From NCBI RefSeq assembly GCF_021568905.1, contig NZ_JAKGSB010000001.1, forward strand, positions 1,027,639 through 1,091,638: a stretch of DNA of 64,000 nucleotides. Reading direction: 5' to 3'. The notes beneath the pieces are model-generated. The model made no database searches. It worked only from the letters and a program-made list of their open reading frames with translations, and was not told where the DNA came from. This DNA is from Zavarzinia marina. GTDB lineage: Bacteria > Pseudomonadota > Alphaproteobacteria > Zavarziniales > Zavarziniaceae. This document shows, piece by piece, positions 17,150 through 27,561 of the stretch. The translations under genes were made by a program, and so were the position numbers. Position 1 is the stretch's first letter; every line of letters starts with the position of its first letter.

Positions 17150-17266
17150 GCTGCCCCCTTCCCCGCTCACCCCGACTTCCCCCCGGGGTCCCGCGTGCGA
17201 TGGTAGGGGCGAGCGGGATACCGTCCAACGGCGTTCGTCCCCAGCTTTGGGACAGTCGTTCGAAAC

Positions 17267-18532
17267 TCAGCCCGGATTTCGGCCGAGCGCCGCGACGAAG
17301 AAGCCGTCGGTGCCATGGGCGGCGGGATCGAGCGCGATGCCGAGGCGGCCACCGCTGATGCCCGGCGGCAGCGTTTCGTGGTCGAGTACGGTGAAATCGC
17401 CGTGGCGGCCTAGAAAGGCTTCCACCACATCCTCGTCCTCCTCGAGGAAGAGCGAACATGTGGCATAGACCAGGCGCCCGCCCGGCTTCACCAGGCGCGC
17501 CGCCGCATCGAGGATGCGGCCCTGCAGGCCGGCCAGTTCCCGCACGCGCTCGAGGGTCACGTTCCAGCGCGCCGCCGGATTGCGCCGCCAGGTGCCGGAC
17601 AGGCTGCACGGGGCATCGACCAGCACCCGGTCGAATGCCCCGGCCTCGCGGTCCAGCAGATCGTCGGTGATGACGGCGCGGGTGACGAACCCCTCGATCC
17701 CGGCCCGCGCCAGGCGCGGCATCATGCGCGACAGGCGCCGCTCCTCGACGTCGAGGGCGAGCAGACGCCCCTGCCCCGCCATGTCGGCGGCAAGGGCCAG
17801 GGTCTTGCCCCCGGCCCCGGCGCAGAAATCGGCGACGGCCATGCCGGGCCGCGCGTCGCAGGCGAGCGCCACGAGTTGCGAGCCTTCGTCCTGGACCTCG
17901 ATCCGGCCTTCGGCGAAGGGGGCCAGGCGGCCCAGCCGCTCCCGCCCGGCGACGCGGACACCGGCAGGCGCGAGTGCGCAGGGCTCGACGCTCAGGCCGA
18001 GGGCCGCGAGTTCCGCCATGGCGCCCGCCCGGTCGATCTTCGCCGTGTTGACGCGAAGATCCAGGGGCGCGCGCCCGGCCATGGCGGCGACGGCCGCCGC
18101 GAGGCGCGTGCCGAAACGGCGCAGCAACAGGGGATGCAATTCCTCGGCATAGTCGCCCGCCACCCAGGGCGGGGCCGGCCGCGGATCCGAGAGGGCGGCG
18201 AGGGCCGCGCGTTCCGCATCGCTCAGGGGGGCCGGGGCATGGCCTTCGCCCGTCGCCCAGGCCGCCACGGTTTCGGCATCGGCGGCCCCGGTCAGGACCG
18301 CCGCCGCCATGGCGAGGATGCGGGGCGTATCGCCGCCGCCGGTCAGATGGATCAGGGCCCCCCGTCGCCGCACCGCGTACCAGACCAGGGCGGCGATGGC
18401 GGCCCGGTCTTGCTTGCCGGCATAGCGCCGGGCGCGGAAATAGCGGTCGACCACCTGGTCCGCCGCCTCGCCGCGCGCGCCGATCTCGGCCAGCAGTTCG
18501 ATCGCGGCCGACAGCCGCGCGGCGGGACGCAT
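17267..18532 (-). CDS. RsmB/NOP-family RNA m5C methyltransferase
   Basis: A 421-residue S-adenosylmethionine-dependent rRNA (cytosine-C5) methyltransferase. The N-terminal NusB-like helical domain (to about 130) is followed by the NOP catalytic domain: VQDEGSQLVALA, SAM-binding DFCAGAGGKTLALAADMAG, VDAPCSLSGTWRRNP (release cysteine) and VYATCSLFLEEDEDV (catalytic cysteine in TCS). Alphaproteobacterial guaB is commonly followed by this gene, as here (23 bp apart), so they probably share a transcript. The exact target base is not provable from sequence; 16S rRNA is expected. Confidence 0.93.
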   Translation of the reverse strand: MRPAARLSAAIELLAEIGARGEAADQVVDRYFRARRYAGKQDRAAIAALVWYAVRRRGALIHLTGGGDTPRILAMAAAVLTGAADAETVAAWATGEGHAPAPLSDAERAALAALSDPRPAPPWVAGDYAEELHPLLLRRFGTRLAAAVAAMAGRAPLDLRVNTAKIDRAGAMAELAALGLSVEPCALAPAGVRVAGRERLGRLAPFAEGRIEVQDEGSQLVALACDARPGMAVADFCAGAGGKTLALAADMAGQGRLLALDVEERRLSRMMPRLARAGIEGFVTRAVITDDLLDREAGAFDRVLVDAPCSLSGTWRRNPAARWNVTLERVRELAGLQGRILDAAARLVKPGGRLVYATCSLFLEEDEDVVEAFLGRHGDFTVLDHETLPPGISGGRLGIALDPAAHGTDGFFVAALGRNPG

Positions 18533-18555
18533 GGGGTCCTATCGGGCGCGCGGGA

Positions 18556-20097
<1,542 letters not shown>

Positions 20098-20134
20098 CTA
20101 GCGGTCAGACGCAGGCCCGCCATGCGCCGAGCGG

Positions 20135-20854
20135 TCAGGCTCTGAAACCCGTGGCGACCACATACATTTCGGACGAATCGCTGCGGCTGGCGGGCGGTTT
20201 CATGTGTTTCACCACGGCGAAATGCTTGCGCATGGTGGCCATGAGCTGGTTCTCGGACCCGCCCTGCAGGACCTTGGCGATGAAGGCGCCGCCGGGCTTC
20301 AGCACGTCGACGGCGAAATCGAGGGCGGCTTCGCACAGCGCCATGATCTTCAGATGGTCGGTCGCCTTGTGGCCGGTGGCGGCGGCCGCCATGTCGGACA
20401 GCACCACATCGGCCGGCCCGCCCAGCAGGGCGCGGAGCCTTTCGGGCGCGTCTTCCGCCAGGAAATCGAACTGAATGACCTCCGCCCCCGGCACCGGCAC
20501 GACTTCGGTCAGGTCGATGCCCACCACCTTGCCATTGGGCGCGCTGTCGCCGGGGCGCGAGCGCACTCGCTCGCTCGCCACCTGGCACCAGCCGCCGGGG
20601 GCCGCGCCCAGATCGACGACGACGGCGCCGGCGCGCAGCACATGCAGCTTGTCGTCCATCTCGATCAGCTTGTAGGCGGCGCGGCTGCGATAGCCGTCGC
20701 GCTTGGCGGCGGCGACATAGGGATCGTTCAACTGGCGTTCCAGCCAGCGCGCGGAGGAGACGGTGCGCTTCTTCGCCGTCTTCACCCGGACGTGGAGCCC
20801 GCGCGCCGCGCCGGATTTGCCGCCGCCGCCCTTACTGCCCGAACGCGCGGTCAT
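20135..20854 (-). CDS. rlmE: 23S rRNA 2'-O-methyltransferase (RlmE/FtsJ)
   Basis: A 239-residue methyltransferase expected to modify U2552 of 23S rRNA. It has a basic N-terminal tail, then [31 protein letters not shown] (catalytic Lys in the last segment), SAM loop [16 protein letters not shown], catalytic Asp in [11 protein letters not shown], Lys in [12 protein letters not shown] and Glu in [15 protein letters not shown], the K-D-K-E set of the FtsJ family. The start codon overlaps the ppx stop (ATGA). The Lys/Gly/Ser-rich 25-residue N-terminus is longer than in E. coli but common in alphaproteobacteria. Confidence 0.95.
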   Translation of the reverse strand: MTARSGSKGGGGKSGAARGLHVRVKTAKKRTVSSARWLERQLNDPYVAAAKRDGYRSRAAYKLIEMDDKLHVLRAGAVVVDLGAAPGGWCQVASERVRSRPGDSAPNGKVVGIDLTEVVPVPGAEVIQFDFLAEDAPERLRALLGGPADVVLSDMAAAATGHKATDHLKIMALCEAALDFAVDVLKPGGAFIAKVLQGGSENQLMATMRKHFAVVKHMKPPASRSDSSEMYVVATGFRA

Positions 20855-21948
20855 CGTCCGATCCCCGCCATCAGGCCCATCAGCACGCCTTCGCGCAGGC
20901 CCCGGTCGGCGATGCGCAGGCGCCGTTCGGGCCAGGCCTCGACGATGGCGTCGAGAATGGCGCAGCCCGCCAGTACCAGATCGGCGCGGTCGCGCCCGAT
21001 GCAGGGATTGGCCGCCCGCGCCTCGAAGGGCATGGCACGGATGTCGGCGATCACGGCGCGGATCTCTTCCCAGTTCAGCCAGCTGCCGTCGACGCGGGAG
21101 CGGTCGTAGCGCGGCAGGCGCATGCGCACGGCGGCAAGGGTGGTGACGGTGCCCGAGGTGCCGAGAAGCTGGAAGCCGTGGTCCGTCACCGCCCGTTCCA
21201 CCGGATGCTGGCGCGCGAAGGCGGCGAGCGCGCCGCGCACCTCCGCCACCATGCGGGCATAGACCGTGTCGTCGACGGAGACGCCGCCGAAATGTTCCGC
21301 CAGGGTGACGACGCCGATGGGCAGCGACGTCCAGTCCAGCATCTCCGCCCGGTCGGGCCCGGTGACCGACAGCCAGGCGAGTTCCGTCGACCCGCCGCCG
21401 ATGTCGAAGACCAGCGCGCGGCGCCGGTCGGGATCGAGCAGCGGCGTGCAGCCGACGACGGCGAGCCGCGCCTCTTCCGCCGGCGAGATCACTTCGAGGT
21501 CGATGCCGGTCTCGCTGCGCGCGCGGTCCAGGAATTCGGTGCCGTTGGTGGCGCGGCGGCAGGCTTCGGTGGCGATGGCGCGGATGTGGGTGACGCGGCG
21601 GCGCTTCATGCGCCCGGCGCAGATGCGAAGCGCTTCGATGGTGCGGTCGATGGCGGCATCGGCGATCCGCCCCTGGGAAGCGATGCCCTCGCCCAGGCGG
21701 ACGATGCGGGAAAAGGCGTCGACGATGCGGAAGGTGCCGTGGCGCGCCGGTTCGGCGATCAACAATCGACAGTTGTTCGTGCCGAGATCGAGCGCGGCGA
21801 AGACCGGCGGATCCGAAAATTCCGATTTCATGTCCGGCGCGACCGGGCGCGACACGCCGGGCGCCGGTAGTGGCCCTTCCGGGCGAACATCCGACAATTG
21901 AGACCTCTGACCACCGGCACGGCAAAGGCCGTACCACTTAAGTGTCAT
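20851..21948 (-). CDS. Ppx/GppA-family phosphatase
   Basis: A 365-residue member of the exopolyphosphatase/pppGpp phosphatase family (ASKHA fold). Signatures are [18 protein letters not shown] (phosphate 1), [13 protein letters not shown] (phosphate 2) and [14 protein letters not shown]. It has only the two-lobe N-terminal part, without the C-terminal HD-like domain of E. coli Ppx, as is usual for this short alphaproteobacterial type. The first 39 residues are proline-rich and not family-like; an ATG at 21831 (MKSEFSDPP) is an alternative start. It is translationally coupled to rlmE. Confidence 0.92.
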   Translation of the reverse strand: MTLKWYGLCRAGGQRSQLSDVRPEGPLPAPGVSRPVAPDMKSEFSDPPVFAALDLGTNNCRLLIAEPARHGTFRIVDAFSRIVRLGEGIASQGRIADAAIDRTIEALRICAGRMKRRRVTHIRAIATEACRRATNGTEFLDRARSETGIDLEVISPAEEARLAVVGCTPLLDPDRRRALVFDIGGGSTELAWLSVTGPDRAEMLDWTSLPIGVVTLAEHFGGVSVDDTVYARMVAEVRGALAAFARQHPVERAVTDHGFQLLGTSGTVTTLAAVRMRLPRYDRSRVDGSWLNWEEIRAVIADIRAMPFEARAANPCIGRDRADLVLAGCAILDAIVEAWPERRLRIADRGLREGVLMGLMAGIGR

Positions 21949-22041
21949 GATAGCAGCATTCCCGCACCGCCGTGAAGCCCCGCCCCGGCGGCGGGCGGCG
22001 GTGCCGACAGACCATCGCCACCCCTGAATACTGAGGGTCAG

Positions 22042-22079
22042 ATCAGCAAATCAGACATATCAGATGTCACATATGATAT
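22042..22079. promoter_or_regulatory. AT-rich promoter/operator before the XRE-SulP pair
   Basis: ATATCA (22057-22062) and TGATAT (22074-22079) form an inverted repeat with an 11-base spacer, inside a strikingly AT-rich stretch. Upstream are three ATCAG repeats at 22042, 22050 and 22059. A possible -10 (TATTAT) follows at 22079-22084, 14 bases before the XRE start. This probably is the self-regulated promoter of the HTH gene. Confidence 0.45.
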
Positions 22080-22097
22080 ATTATACATGATCCGCCC

Positions 22098-22364
22098 ATG
22101 ATGACCGCCGCGCAAATGCGGGCCGCCCGCGCCCTTCTCGGTATCGACCAGAAAGCCCTGGCCGAACTGTCGGGCCTGTCGCTGCCCACGATCCAGCGCA
22201 TGGAGGCCAGCGAGGGCAATGTTCGCGGTGTGGTCGAAAGCCTGACCCGGGTGGTCGAGGCCCTGGACCGCGCCGGTGTCGACCTGATCGGGGACAATGT
22301 GCCGAGCATCGGCGGCGGGCGGGGTGTGCGCCTGAAGGCGCCGAAACCGGCCGAGACTCCCTGA
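22098..22364 (+). CDS. small XRE-type HTH regulator preceding SulP
   Basis: An 88-residue DNA-binding protein made of one helix-turn-helix domain: MRAARALLGIDQKALAELSG, then LSLPTIQRMEASEG (recognition helix) and VESLTRVVEALDRAGVDLIGD. Start is ATG at 22098 or the next codon. Proteins of this short type are common right upstream of SulP transporter genes in Proteobacteria, so it likely regulates itself and the transporter 126 bp downstream. Confidence 0.85.
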   Translation: MMTAAQMRAARALLGIDQKALAELSGLSLPTIQRMEASEGNVRGVVESLTRVVEALDRAGVDLIGDNVPSIGGGRGVRLKAPKPAETP

Positions 22365-22490
22365 CCGGTGGAAGACGCGACGGCGACCGAAGGTCGAAAG
22401 CCGACGATCCCGCCGCGCTGGTAGCGGCCTGGACGCATCCCGCCCCCTTCCTTCCGAGGACGGATCGTCCCGTTTCGTGGAGTATCCGTC

Positions 22491-24227
22491 ATGGCCGCAA
22501 GGCCCGCCGAACCCGGCTTCATCGAATTGTTCACGCCCAAGCTGGTGACCATCCTGCGGGAGCGTTACGGCCTTGCCGACCTCCGCGCCGATGCCGTCGC
22601 CGGCCTGACCGTGGCGATCGTCGCCCTGCCGCTGTCGATGGCGATCGCCATTGCCTCGGGCGTCACGCCCGATCGCGGTCTCTATACCGCCATCGTCGGC
22701 GGTTTCCTGGTTTCGGCGCTCGGCGGCAGCCGATTCCAGATCGGCGGCCCGGCGGGCGCCTTCATCGTGCTGGTCGCGCTGACCGCGCAGGTCCACGGCG
22801 TCGACGGATTGCTGCTCGCCACCGTCATGTCGGGGATCTTCCTTGCCGCGATCGGTTTCCTGCGCCTCGGCACCTACATCAAGTTCATTCCCTATCCGGT
22901 CACCGTCGGCTTCACGGCCGGGATCGCCGTGATCATCTTCGCCAGCCAGATCAAGGAATTGCTGGGCCTGACCCTGGCGGGGCCGGAACCCGCCCCCATC
23001 ATTCCCAAGCTCGAGGCCATGGCCGGCGCCCTGCCCACGGCCAATCCCGCCACCATCGCCATCGCGATGCTGACCGTCGCCGTCATCATCGGGCTGAAGC
23101 GGCTGCGGCCCCATTGGCCCGGCATGCTGATCGCGGTCACGGTGGCGGCGCTTGCGGCGCTCGGCCTCGACCTGCCGGTGGAGACCATCGGCACCCGCTT
23201 CGGCGGCATTCCGCAGAGCCTGCCCCTGCCCCATCTGCCGCCAGTGAGCCTGGACAAGATCGTCGAGATGCTGCCCGCCGCGCTCTCCTTCACCCTGCTC
23301 GGCGCGATCGAGAGCCTGTTGTCCGCCGTCGTCGCCGACAGCATGAGCGGGCGGCGCCACCGTTCGAACTGCGAACTGGTGGCGCAGGGTGTCGCGAATG
23401 TCGCCTCGGGCCTGTTCGGCGGGATCTGCGTGACCGGGACCATCGCCCGCACCGCGACCAATGTCCGGGCCGGGGCGCGCGGGCCGATATCGGGCATGTT
23501 GCATGCCCTGTTCCTGCTCGCCTTCGTGCTGCTGGCGGCCCCCCTCGCCTCCGCCATTCCGCTGGCGGCGCTGGCCGGCGTTCTTGCCATCGTCGCCTGG
23601 AACATGATCGAGCGCCACGCCTTCGCCGTCCTGTTCCGCACCTCGCGCGGCGATGCGATCGTGCTGATGGCGACCCTGCTGCTGACGGTGTTCCGCGACC
23701 TGACCGAAGGCATCGTGGTGGGATTCACCCTGGGCGCGCTGCTCTTCCTGCACCGCATGGCGCAATCGGTGGAAGTCGAGTCCGAAGTGCCCCTGATCGC
23801 CGAGGATCGGGCGGACAGCAACGGCAACGGCGGACGCACGCCCTATGATTCCGCCGCCGCCAGCGATCCGGACGTGGTCGTCCACCACATCGCCGGCGCC
23901 TTCTTCTTCGGCGCGGCGGCGAGCGTCGCCGCGGTGCTCGACCGCATAGGCCAGAGCCCGCGCGCCTATGTCCTGGACTTCGCCGGCGTCCCCTTCCTGG
24001 ATTCGACGGCGGCGGCGACCATCGAGGGCTTCCTGCGCAAGGCCGAAAGGAGCGGCGCCGAAGTCTATGTCGCCGGCGCGCGCCCCGCCGTCCGCCGGGT
24101 GCTGATCACCCATGGCGTCCGCCCACCCCGCGCCCATTTCACTGCGCGCGTCGCCGACGCGACGGAACGCGCGCACCGCCACTTGGCCAGCCTCGTCGCC
24201 GAGCCCGGAACGGCGGATCCGGCCTGA
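22491..24227 (+). CDS. SulP-family anion transporter with STAS domain
   Basis: A 578-residue inner-membrane transporter. The SulP signature LRADAVAGLTVAIVALPLSMAIAIASG is near residue 30, followed by about 12-14 hydrophobic segments, with the GGSRFQIGGPAGAF substrate-site region. A C-terminal STAS domain (about 450-560) includes FLDSTAAATIEGFLRKAERSG. Substrates in the family are sulfate, bicarbonate or dicarboxylates; no sulfate-assimilation or carbonic-anhydrase gene is next to it. GTGGAG lies 9 bases before the ATG. Convergent with the next gene, 19 bp between stops. Confidence 0.93.
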   Translation: MAARPAEPGFIELFTPKLVTILRERYGLADLRADAVAGLTVAIVALPLSMAIAIASGVTPDRGLYTAIVGGFLVSALGGSRFQIGGPAGAFIVLVALTAQVHGVDGLLLATVMSGIFLAAIGFLRLGTYIKFIPYPVTVGFTAGIAVIIFASQIKELLGLTLAGPEPAPIIPKLEAMAGALPTANPATIAIAMLTVAVIIGLKRLRPHWPGMLIAVTVAALAALGLDLPVETIGTRFGGIPQSLPLPHLPPVSLDKIVEMLPAALSFTLLGAIESLLSAVVADSMSGRRHRSNCELVAQGVANVASGLFGGICVTGTIARTATNVRAGARGPISGMLHALFLLAFVLLAAPLASAIPLAALAGVLAIVAWNMIERHAFAVLFRTSRGDAIVLMATLLLTVFRDLTEGIVVGFTLGALLFLHRMAQSVEVESEVPLIAEDRADSNGNGGRTPYDSAAASDPDVVVHHIAGAFFFGAAASVAAVLDRIGQSPRAYVLDFAGVPFLDSTAAATIEGFLRKAERSGAEVYVAGARPAVRRVLITHGVRPPRAHFTARVADATERAHRHLASLVAEPGTADPA

Positions 24228-24246
24228 TACGTCTCACCTGATCGTC

Positions 24247-25458
24247 TCATCGGCGCTTGGGCGGCACCTTCATGTCGCGCAGCTTGATGCCTTCGAGGGC
24301 GATGCGGAAGGCGCCGCCGCCTTCGCCCGCGCTGTCCGGCGGATCGATCCCCGAATATGTCCCCACGAGGGCGCCGTCCGGTCCGACCTCGAAGCGGACC
24401 ACATATCGTCCCGGGCGGTCGCCGGCCATGTTCACGCTCTCGAACGAGACCCGGTCGTCGTCCTCGTGACGCAACTCGCCCGGCAAGGGGATGAACTTCT
24501 CGGGCTTGCCCTCGCCCGGCTTCGCGAAGCCGATGGCGATGCCGACGCCGGGCAGGCGCCTGGTCCAGATCTCGGCCTCGGGCGGCAGCGTCATGCCGCC
24601 CTCCTCCCACATCTCCTCGAGCGTCAGTTTCAGCTTCCATTTGCCGAGCAGGGCGGCGTCGAGGAACAGGTCCTCGAACAGGACGGCCCGGTAATAGCCC
24701 TTGGCCTTGGCTTCTTCGTGGAGCTGTTCGGGCGTGTGCCAGAACTTGAAGGAGACGTCGAGATCGATCTGCGCCGCGCGCCAATAGACGACATGGACCA
24801 GGGTGATGCAGTCGAAGCCGCTCTCGATCTGGTCGTAGGGCAGCGCCGCCGCTTCACTGTTCTTGATGCCGTCGATCCATTCGACGCGCCGTTCCACGGA
24901 CGAGAAATTAGTTGTTTCGAGCTGAAAATGGCTGCCCTCGTAGGGAACGTTCGCGCGGGCCGCCTCCAGGGCTTCGCGCACGATCGCCCAGCGGCGCGGA
25001 TCGTCGGTGCCGAGGCCGGGCCAGGCGATGGCCCCGCCCGTCTTCGCCTCCCAATGAAGCGACGCCGGCAATTTGCCGGCCTGCGCGCCGTTCGGCAGAT
25101 AGCCGGTGAACTGCTCGGTGAAGGAGCGCAGCGTGGTGCCGCGCCCGCCGATGGCATCGACCACCAGATGGCTGTCGGCGAGGCCGTAGTCGCGCGAGCG
25201 GATCAGCACCGCGTCGTAGACATCGGCGAAATCCGCCTGGATGTCGGCCGGCAGTTCCTCCCAGCGCCCGATATAGATGCCGGCATGGCCCGGAAAATGG
25301 ACGATGTTGCCGAGCACCACGTCGCCCGGCACGATGCCGATGTCGAAATCGCCGGATGCCCGCGCCGGACCGCCCATCCCGAAGACGGCGATCCAGAGCG
25401 CCGCGACGACGGCGCCGCCCCATGTTCTCCATGCCCGAGTTCTCGATGACCGTCGCAT
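24247..25458 (-). CDS. exported protein with permuted papain-like (NlpC/P60-type) core
   Basis: A 403-residue secreted or periplasmic protein with an N-terminal signal peptide (GGAVVAALWIAVFGMGGPARAS). The catalytic pieces appear in permuted order: GDVVLGNIVHFPGHAGIYIGRW (histidine) near residue 50-70, and the probable nucleophile Cys in ESGFDCITLVHVVYW in the middle. This His-before-Cys order is that of the YiiX/LRAT-like permuted NlpC/P60 clan, acting on peptidoglycan or lipid acyl bonds. A C-terminal ~150-residue beta-rich part follows that I do not recognise. GGAGGGG precedes the ATG at 25458. Function beyond hydrolase is not known. Confidence 0.75.
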   Translation of the reverse strand: MRRSSRTRAWRTWGGAVVAALWIAVFGMGGPARASGDFDIGIVPGDVVLGNIVHFPGHAGIYIGRWEELPADIQADFADVYDAVLIRSRDYGLADSHLVVDAIGGRGTTLRSFTEQFTGYLPNGAQAGKLPASLHWEAKTGGAIAWPGLGTDDPRRWAIVREALEAARANVPYEGSHFQLETTNFSSVERRVEWIDGIKNSEAAALPYDQIESGFDCITLVHVVYWRAAQIDLDVSFKFWHTPEQLHEEAKAKGYYRAVLFEDLFLDAALLGKWKLKLTLEEMWEEGGMTLPPEAEIWTRRLPGVGIAIGFAKPGEGKPEKFIPLPGELRHEDDDRVSFESVNMAGDRPGRYVVRFEVGPDGALVGTYSGIDPPDSAGEGGGAFRIALEGIKLRDMKVPPKRR

Positions 25459-25664
25459 GGTCCCCTCCCCGTCTGTGCTCGTTTCTCCCGATGAGCCTGA
25501 ACGACGGACAACCGTAGAGCGCCCGCCCGCCGAGGACAAGGCGGGCGCCCGGAAGCGTCGGACGGACCGGCGGAAACGCTTCGGCCGGAAACGCCGGGCT
25601 TGCCAAGCCCGACCGCCCCGGGGAAACAATGTGTCATCGTCGCGGGATTGATCGTGGGACCGCC

Positions 25665-26168
25665 ATGCCGACCGAAATGCGCCAGACACCGCGCCTCGCC
25701 GCACTTCTGATCGCCGGCGCGCTCTGGGCCGCGCCCGCCGGGGCGGCCGATACGTCGTCGACCACGGTCACCATGACGGTGAACGCCAATTGCATCGTCA
25801 CCGCCAACGATCTTGCCTTCGGTGCCTATAATCCGATGGCCCCCGGCCCGACCGACGGCGCCACCACGCTGCAGGTCCGCTGCACCAACACGACCGCCTA
25901 TGCGGTCAAGCTGAACAAGGGCGCCGGCACCGGGGCCACCGTCTCCCAGCGCCGCATGAGCCATGCGCCGTCCGGCACGCTGGTCTATTCGCTCTATACC
26001 GATTCCGGCCGCGGCCAGGTCTGGGGCGACGACAGCGGCGGCGCCTCGGTCTCGGGGGTCGGGACGGGCCTGGCCCAGACGTTGACGGTCTACGGCCGGA
26101 TTCCCGCGGGCCAATTCTCGACGGCGGGCAGCTATACCGACACGGTTTCGGTGACGATCAACTATTGA
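25665..26168 (+). CDS. spore coat U-domain pilin (archaic chaperone-usher type), subunit 1
   Basis: A 167-residue exported subunit. A signal peptide ends around APAGAA, followed by the SCPU fold: TVTMTVNANCIVTANDLAFGAYNP (first Cys), TLQVRCTNTTAYAVKLNKG (second Cys) and the C-terminal donor-groove strand SYTDTVSVTINY. The two cysteines form the conserved disulfide. This domain makes the shaft of Csu-like archaic pili. Start at 25665 (or ATG 25677). It heads a six-gene plus-strand operon with a second pilin, chaperone, usher and two further exported proteins. Confidence 0.9.
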   Translation: MPTEMRQTPRLAALLIAGALWAAPAGAADTSSTTVTMTVNANCIVTANDLAFGAYNPMAPGPTDGATTLQVRCTNTTAYAVKLNKGAGTGATVSQRRMSHAPSGTLVYSLYTDSGRGQVWGDDSGGASVSGVGTGLAQTLTVYGRIPAGQFSTAGSYTDTVSVTINY

Positions 26169-26286
26169 TCCCTCGGCGTTCACCATGATCCGGTGGCAAT
26201 CTTAAGCATTTAGTAGCCATTCCCCCATACACTCCTGACGATAAATCGTACGTCGGCGTGCCGATGTTCACGAAAGGAGTCTATGC

Positions 26287-26796
26287 ATGCGTTCTCTGAC
26301 GCCAGCCTATTTGGCCCTGGGACTTCTGTTCTCGGGTGCCGCCGGTGCCCTGGCCGCGGACTATAACGCGGGCAGTTTCGAGGTCACGGCGACGGTCTCC
26401 GATTCCTGCGCGGTGACGCTGAACGATCTCGATTTCGGCGCCTATGACGCCGGCTCGAACAAGACGGGTTCGACCACCCTCGAAATCACCTGCACCACCG
26501 GCACCGCCTATCAGGTCGGCGCCGACAAGGGTGCCAACGGCGCGGATACCTCAAACCGCGAGATGAAGCTGACGACCGGTACCGACCTGCTCGGCTATAC
26601 GCTGACCATCGGCACCAACGGCGGCTCCCATCTGGGCAGCAATTGGGGTGACGACACCGCCGGCGGTTCGGACACGATCGACGGCACCGGGACCGGCGCC
26701 GCCGTGACCGTGACCATCGACGGCGACATTCCCGCCAGCCAATATGTGACCGCCGGTTCCTATTCCGACACGGTGAACGTCACGGTCGCGTATTGA
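26287..26796 (+). CDS. spore coat U-domain pilin, subunit 2
   Basis: A 169-residue exported SCPU protein: signal peptide to GALAA, then FEVTATVSDSCAVTLNDLDF, TLEITCTTGTAYQVGADKG and the end SYSDTVNVTVAY. It is a homologue of the preceding gene and likely the main pilin or a second shaft subunit. An excellent AAAGGAG ribosome site, and a 118-bp gap with a small ACGAT-AA-ATCGT inverted repeat (26238-26249), suggest its own promoter and strong expression. Confidence 0.9.
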   Translation: MRSLTPAYLALGLLFSGAAGALAADYNAGSFEVTATVSDSCAVTLNDLDFGAYDAGSNKTGSTTLEITCTTGTAYQVGADKGANGADTSNREMKLTTGTDLLGYTLTIGTNGGSHLGSNWGDDTAGGSDTIDGTGTGAAVTVTIDGDIPASQYVTAGSYSDTVNVTVAY

Positions 26797-26853
26797 TGTA
26801 CGCGGAACATCCTCTAACCTGACCGCCACGCGCGGTTCGGACGGGGGGATGGA

Positions 26854-27561
26854 ATGAAGAGGCTCTGGCCAGTCTTGGCGATGGTGCTGATGGTGGGGCT
26901 TGCTGGTCCGACGGCGGCACTCGCCAGTTCGATTCAGGTCTCTCCGATCAGGGTGACGCTGACGGCGGCGCAGCCGGTCATGGCGATCTATGTCACCAAC
27001 GATGGGGACGCGCCGATCCTGATCCAGGCTTCGGTGCAGCATTGGACGCAGGACGAGGGGGAGGACCTCTATGCCCCGACACGCGACGTTCTGGTCAATC
27101 CGCCGCAATTCCGCCTTGCGCCCGGACAGAAACAGATCGTGCGTTTCGGCCTCGTCTCCAGCAATCTCGCCGCCGCCCCGACCGAAGGCACCTATCGCGC
27201 CTTCCTCCAGGAAGTGCCGGAAACCCCGCCCAGCGGCGGCGCCACGCTGCGCACCCTGCTGCGTATCTCCCTGCCCGTCTTCGTCGCGCCGGCGGGCGAT
27301 GCCGTCGTCGCCGGCCGCTGGTCGTCACCCGCGCCCGGCATGCTGCGCTACGAGAATACGGGCAACAGCCATATCCAGTTCGGCGCGATGCGGGTCGTCG
27401 CGGGCGAACGAACCCTCGCGACCATCGACGTCGGCGGCTATGTCCTCGCCGGGCAGCATCGCGACTGGAAATTGTCCGGCGCAGGCACCCTGCCGCCGGG
27501 TACGCGGATCACGGCCGAAAGCGATGCCGGTGCGATCGATCAGGGCATCGGCGGCGAGTGA
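26854..27561 (+). CDS. periplasmic pilus chaperone (PapD-like)
   Basis: A 235-residue exported protein with signal peptide to AALAS and the two-domain PapD fold. The G1-strand/FGS start is SIQVSPIRVTLTAAQPVMAIYVTNDGDAPI; the polymerisation-groove strand is FRLAPGQKQIVRFGL; the second domain includes LPVFVAP and AGQHRDWKL. It should bind SCPU subunits in the periplasm and hand them to the usher. The usher gene starts inside its 3' end. Length is normal for archaic-type chaperones. Confidence 0.93.
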   Translation: MKRLWPVLAMVLMVGLAGPTAALASSIQVSPIRVTLTAAQPVMAIYVTNDGDAPILIQASVQHWTQDEGEDLYAPTRDVLVNPPQFRLAPGQKQIVRFGLVSSNLAAAPTEGTYRAFLQEVPETPPSGGATLRTLLRISLPVFVAPAGDAVVAGRWSSPAPGMLRYENTGNSHIQFGAMRVVAGERTLATIDVGGYVLAGQHRDWKLSGAGTLPPGTRITAESDAGAIDQGIGGE

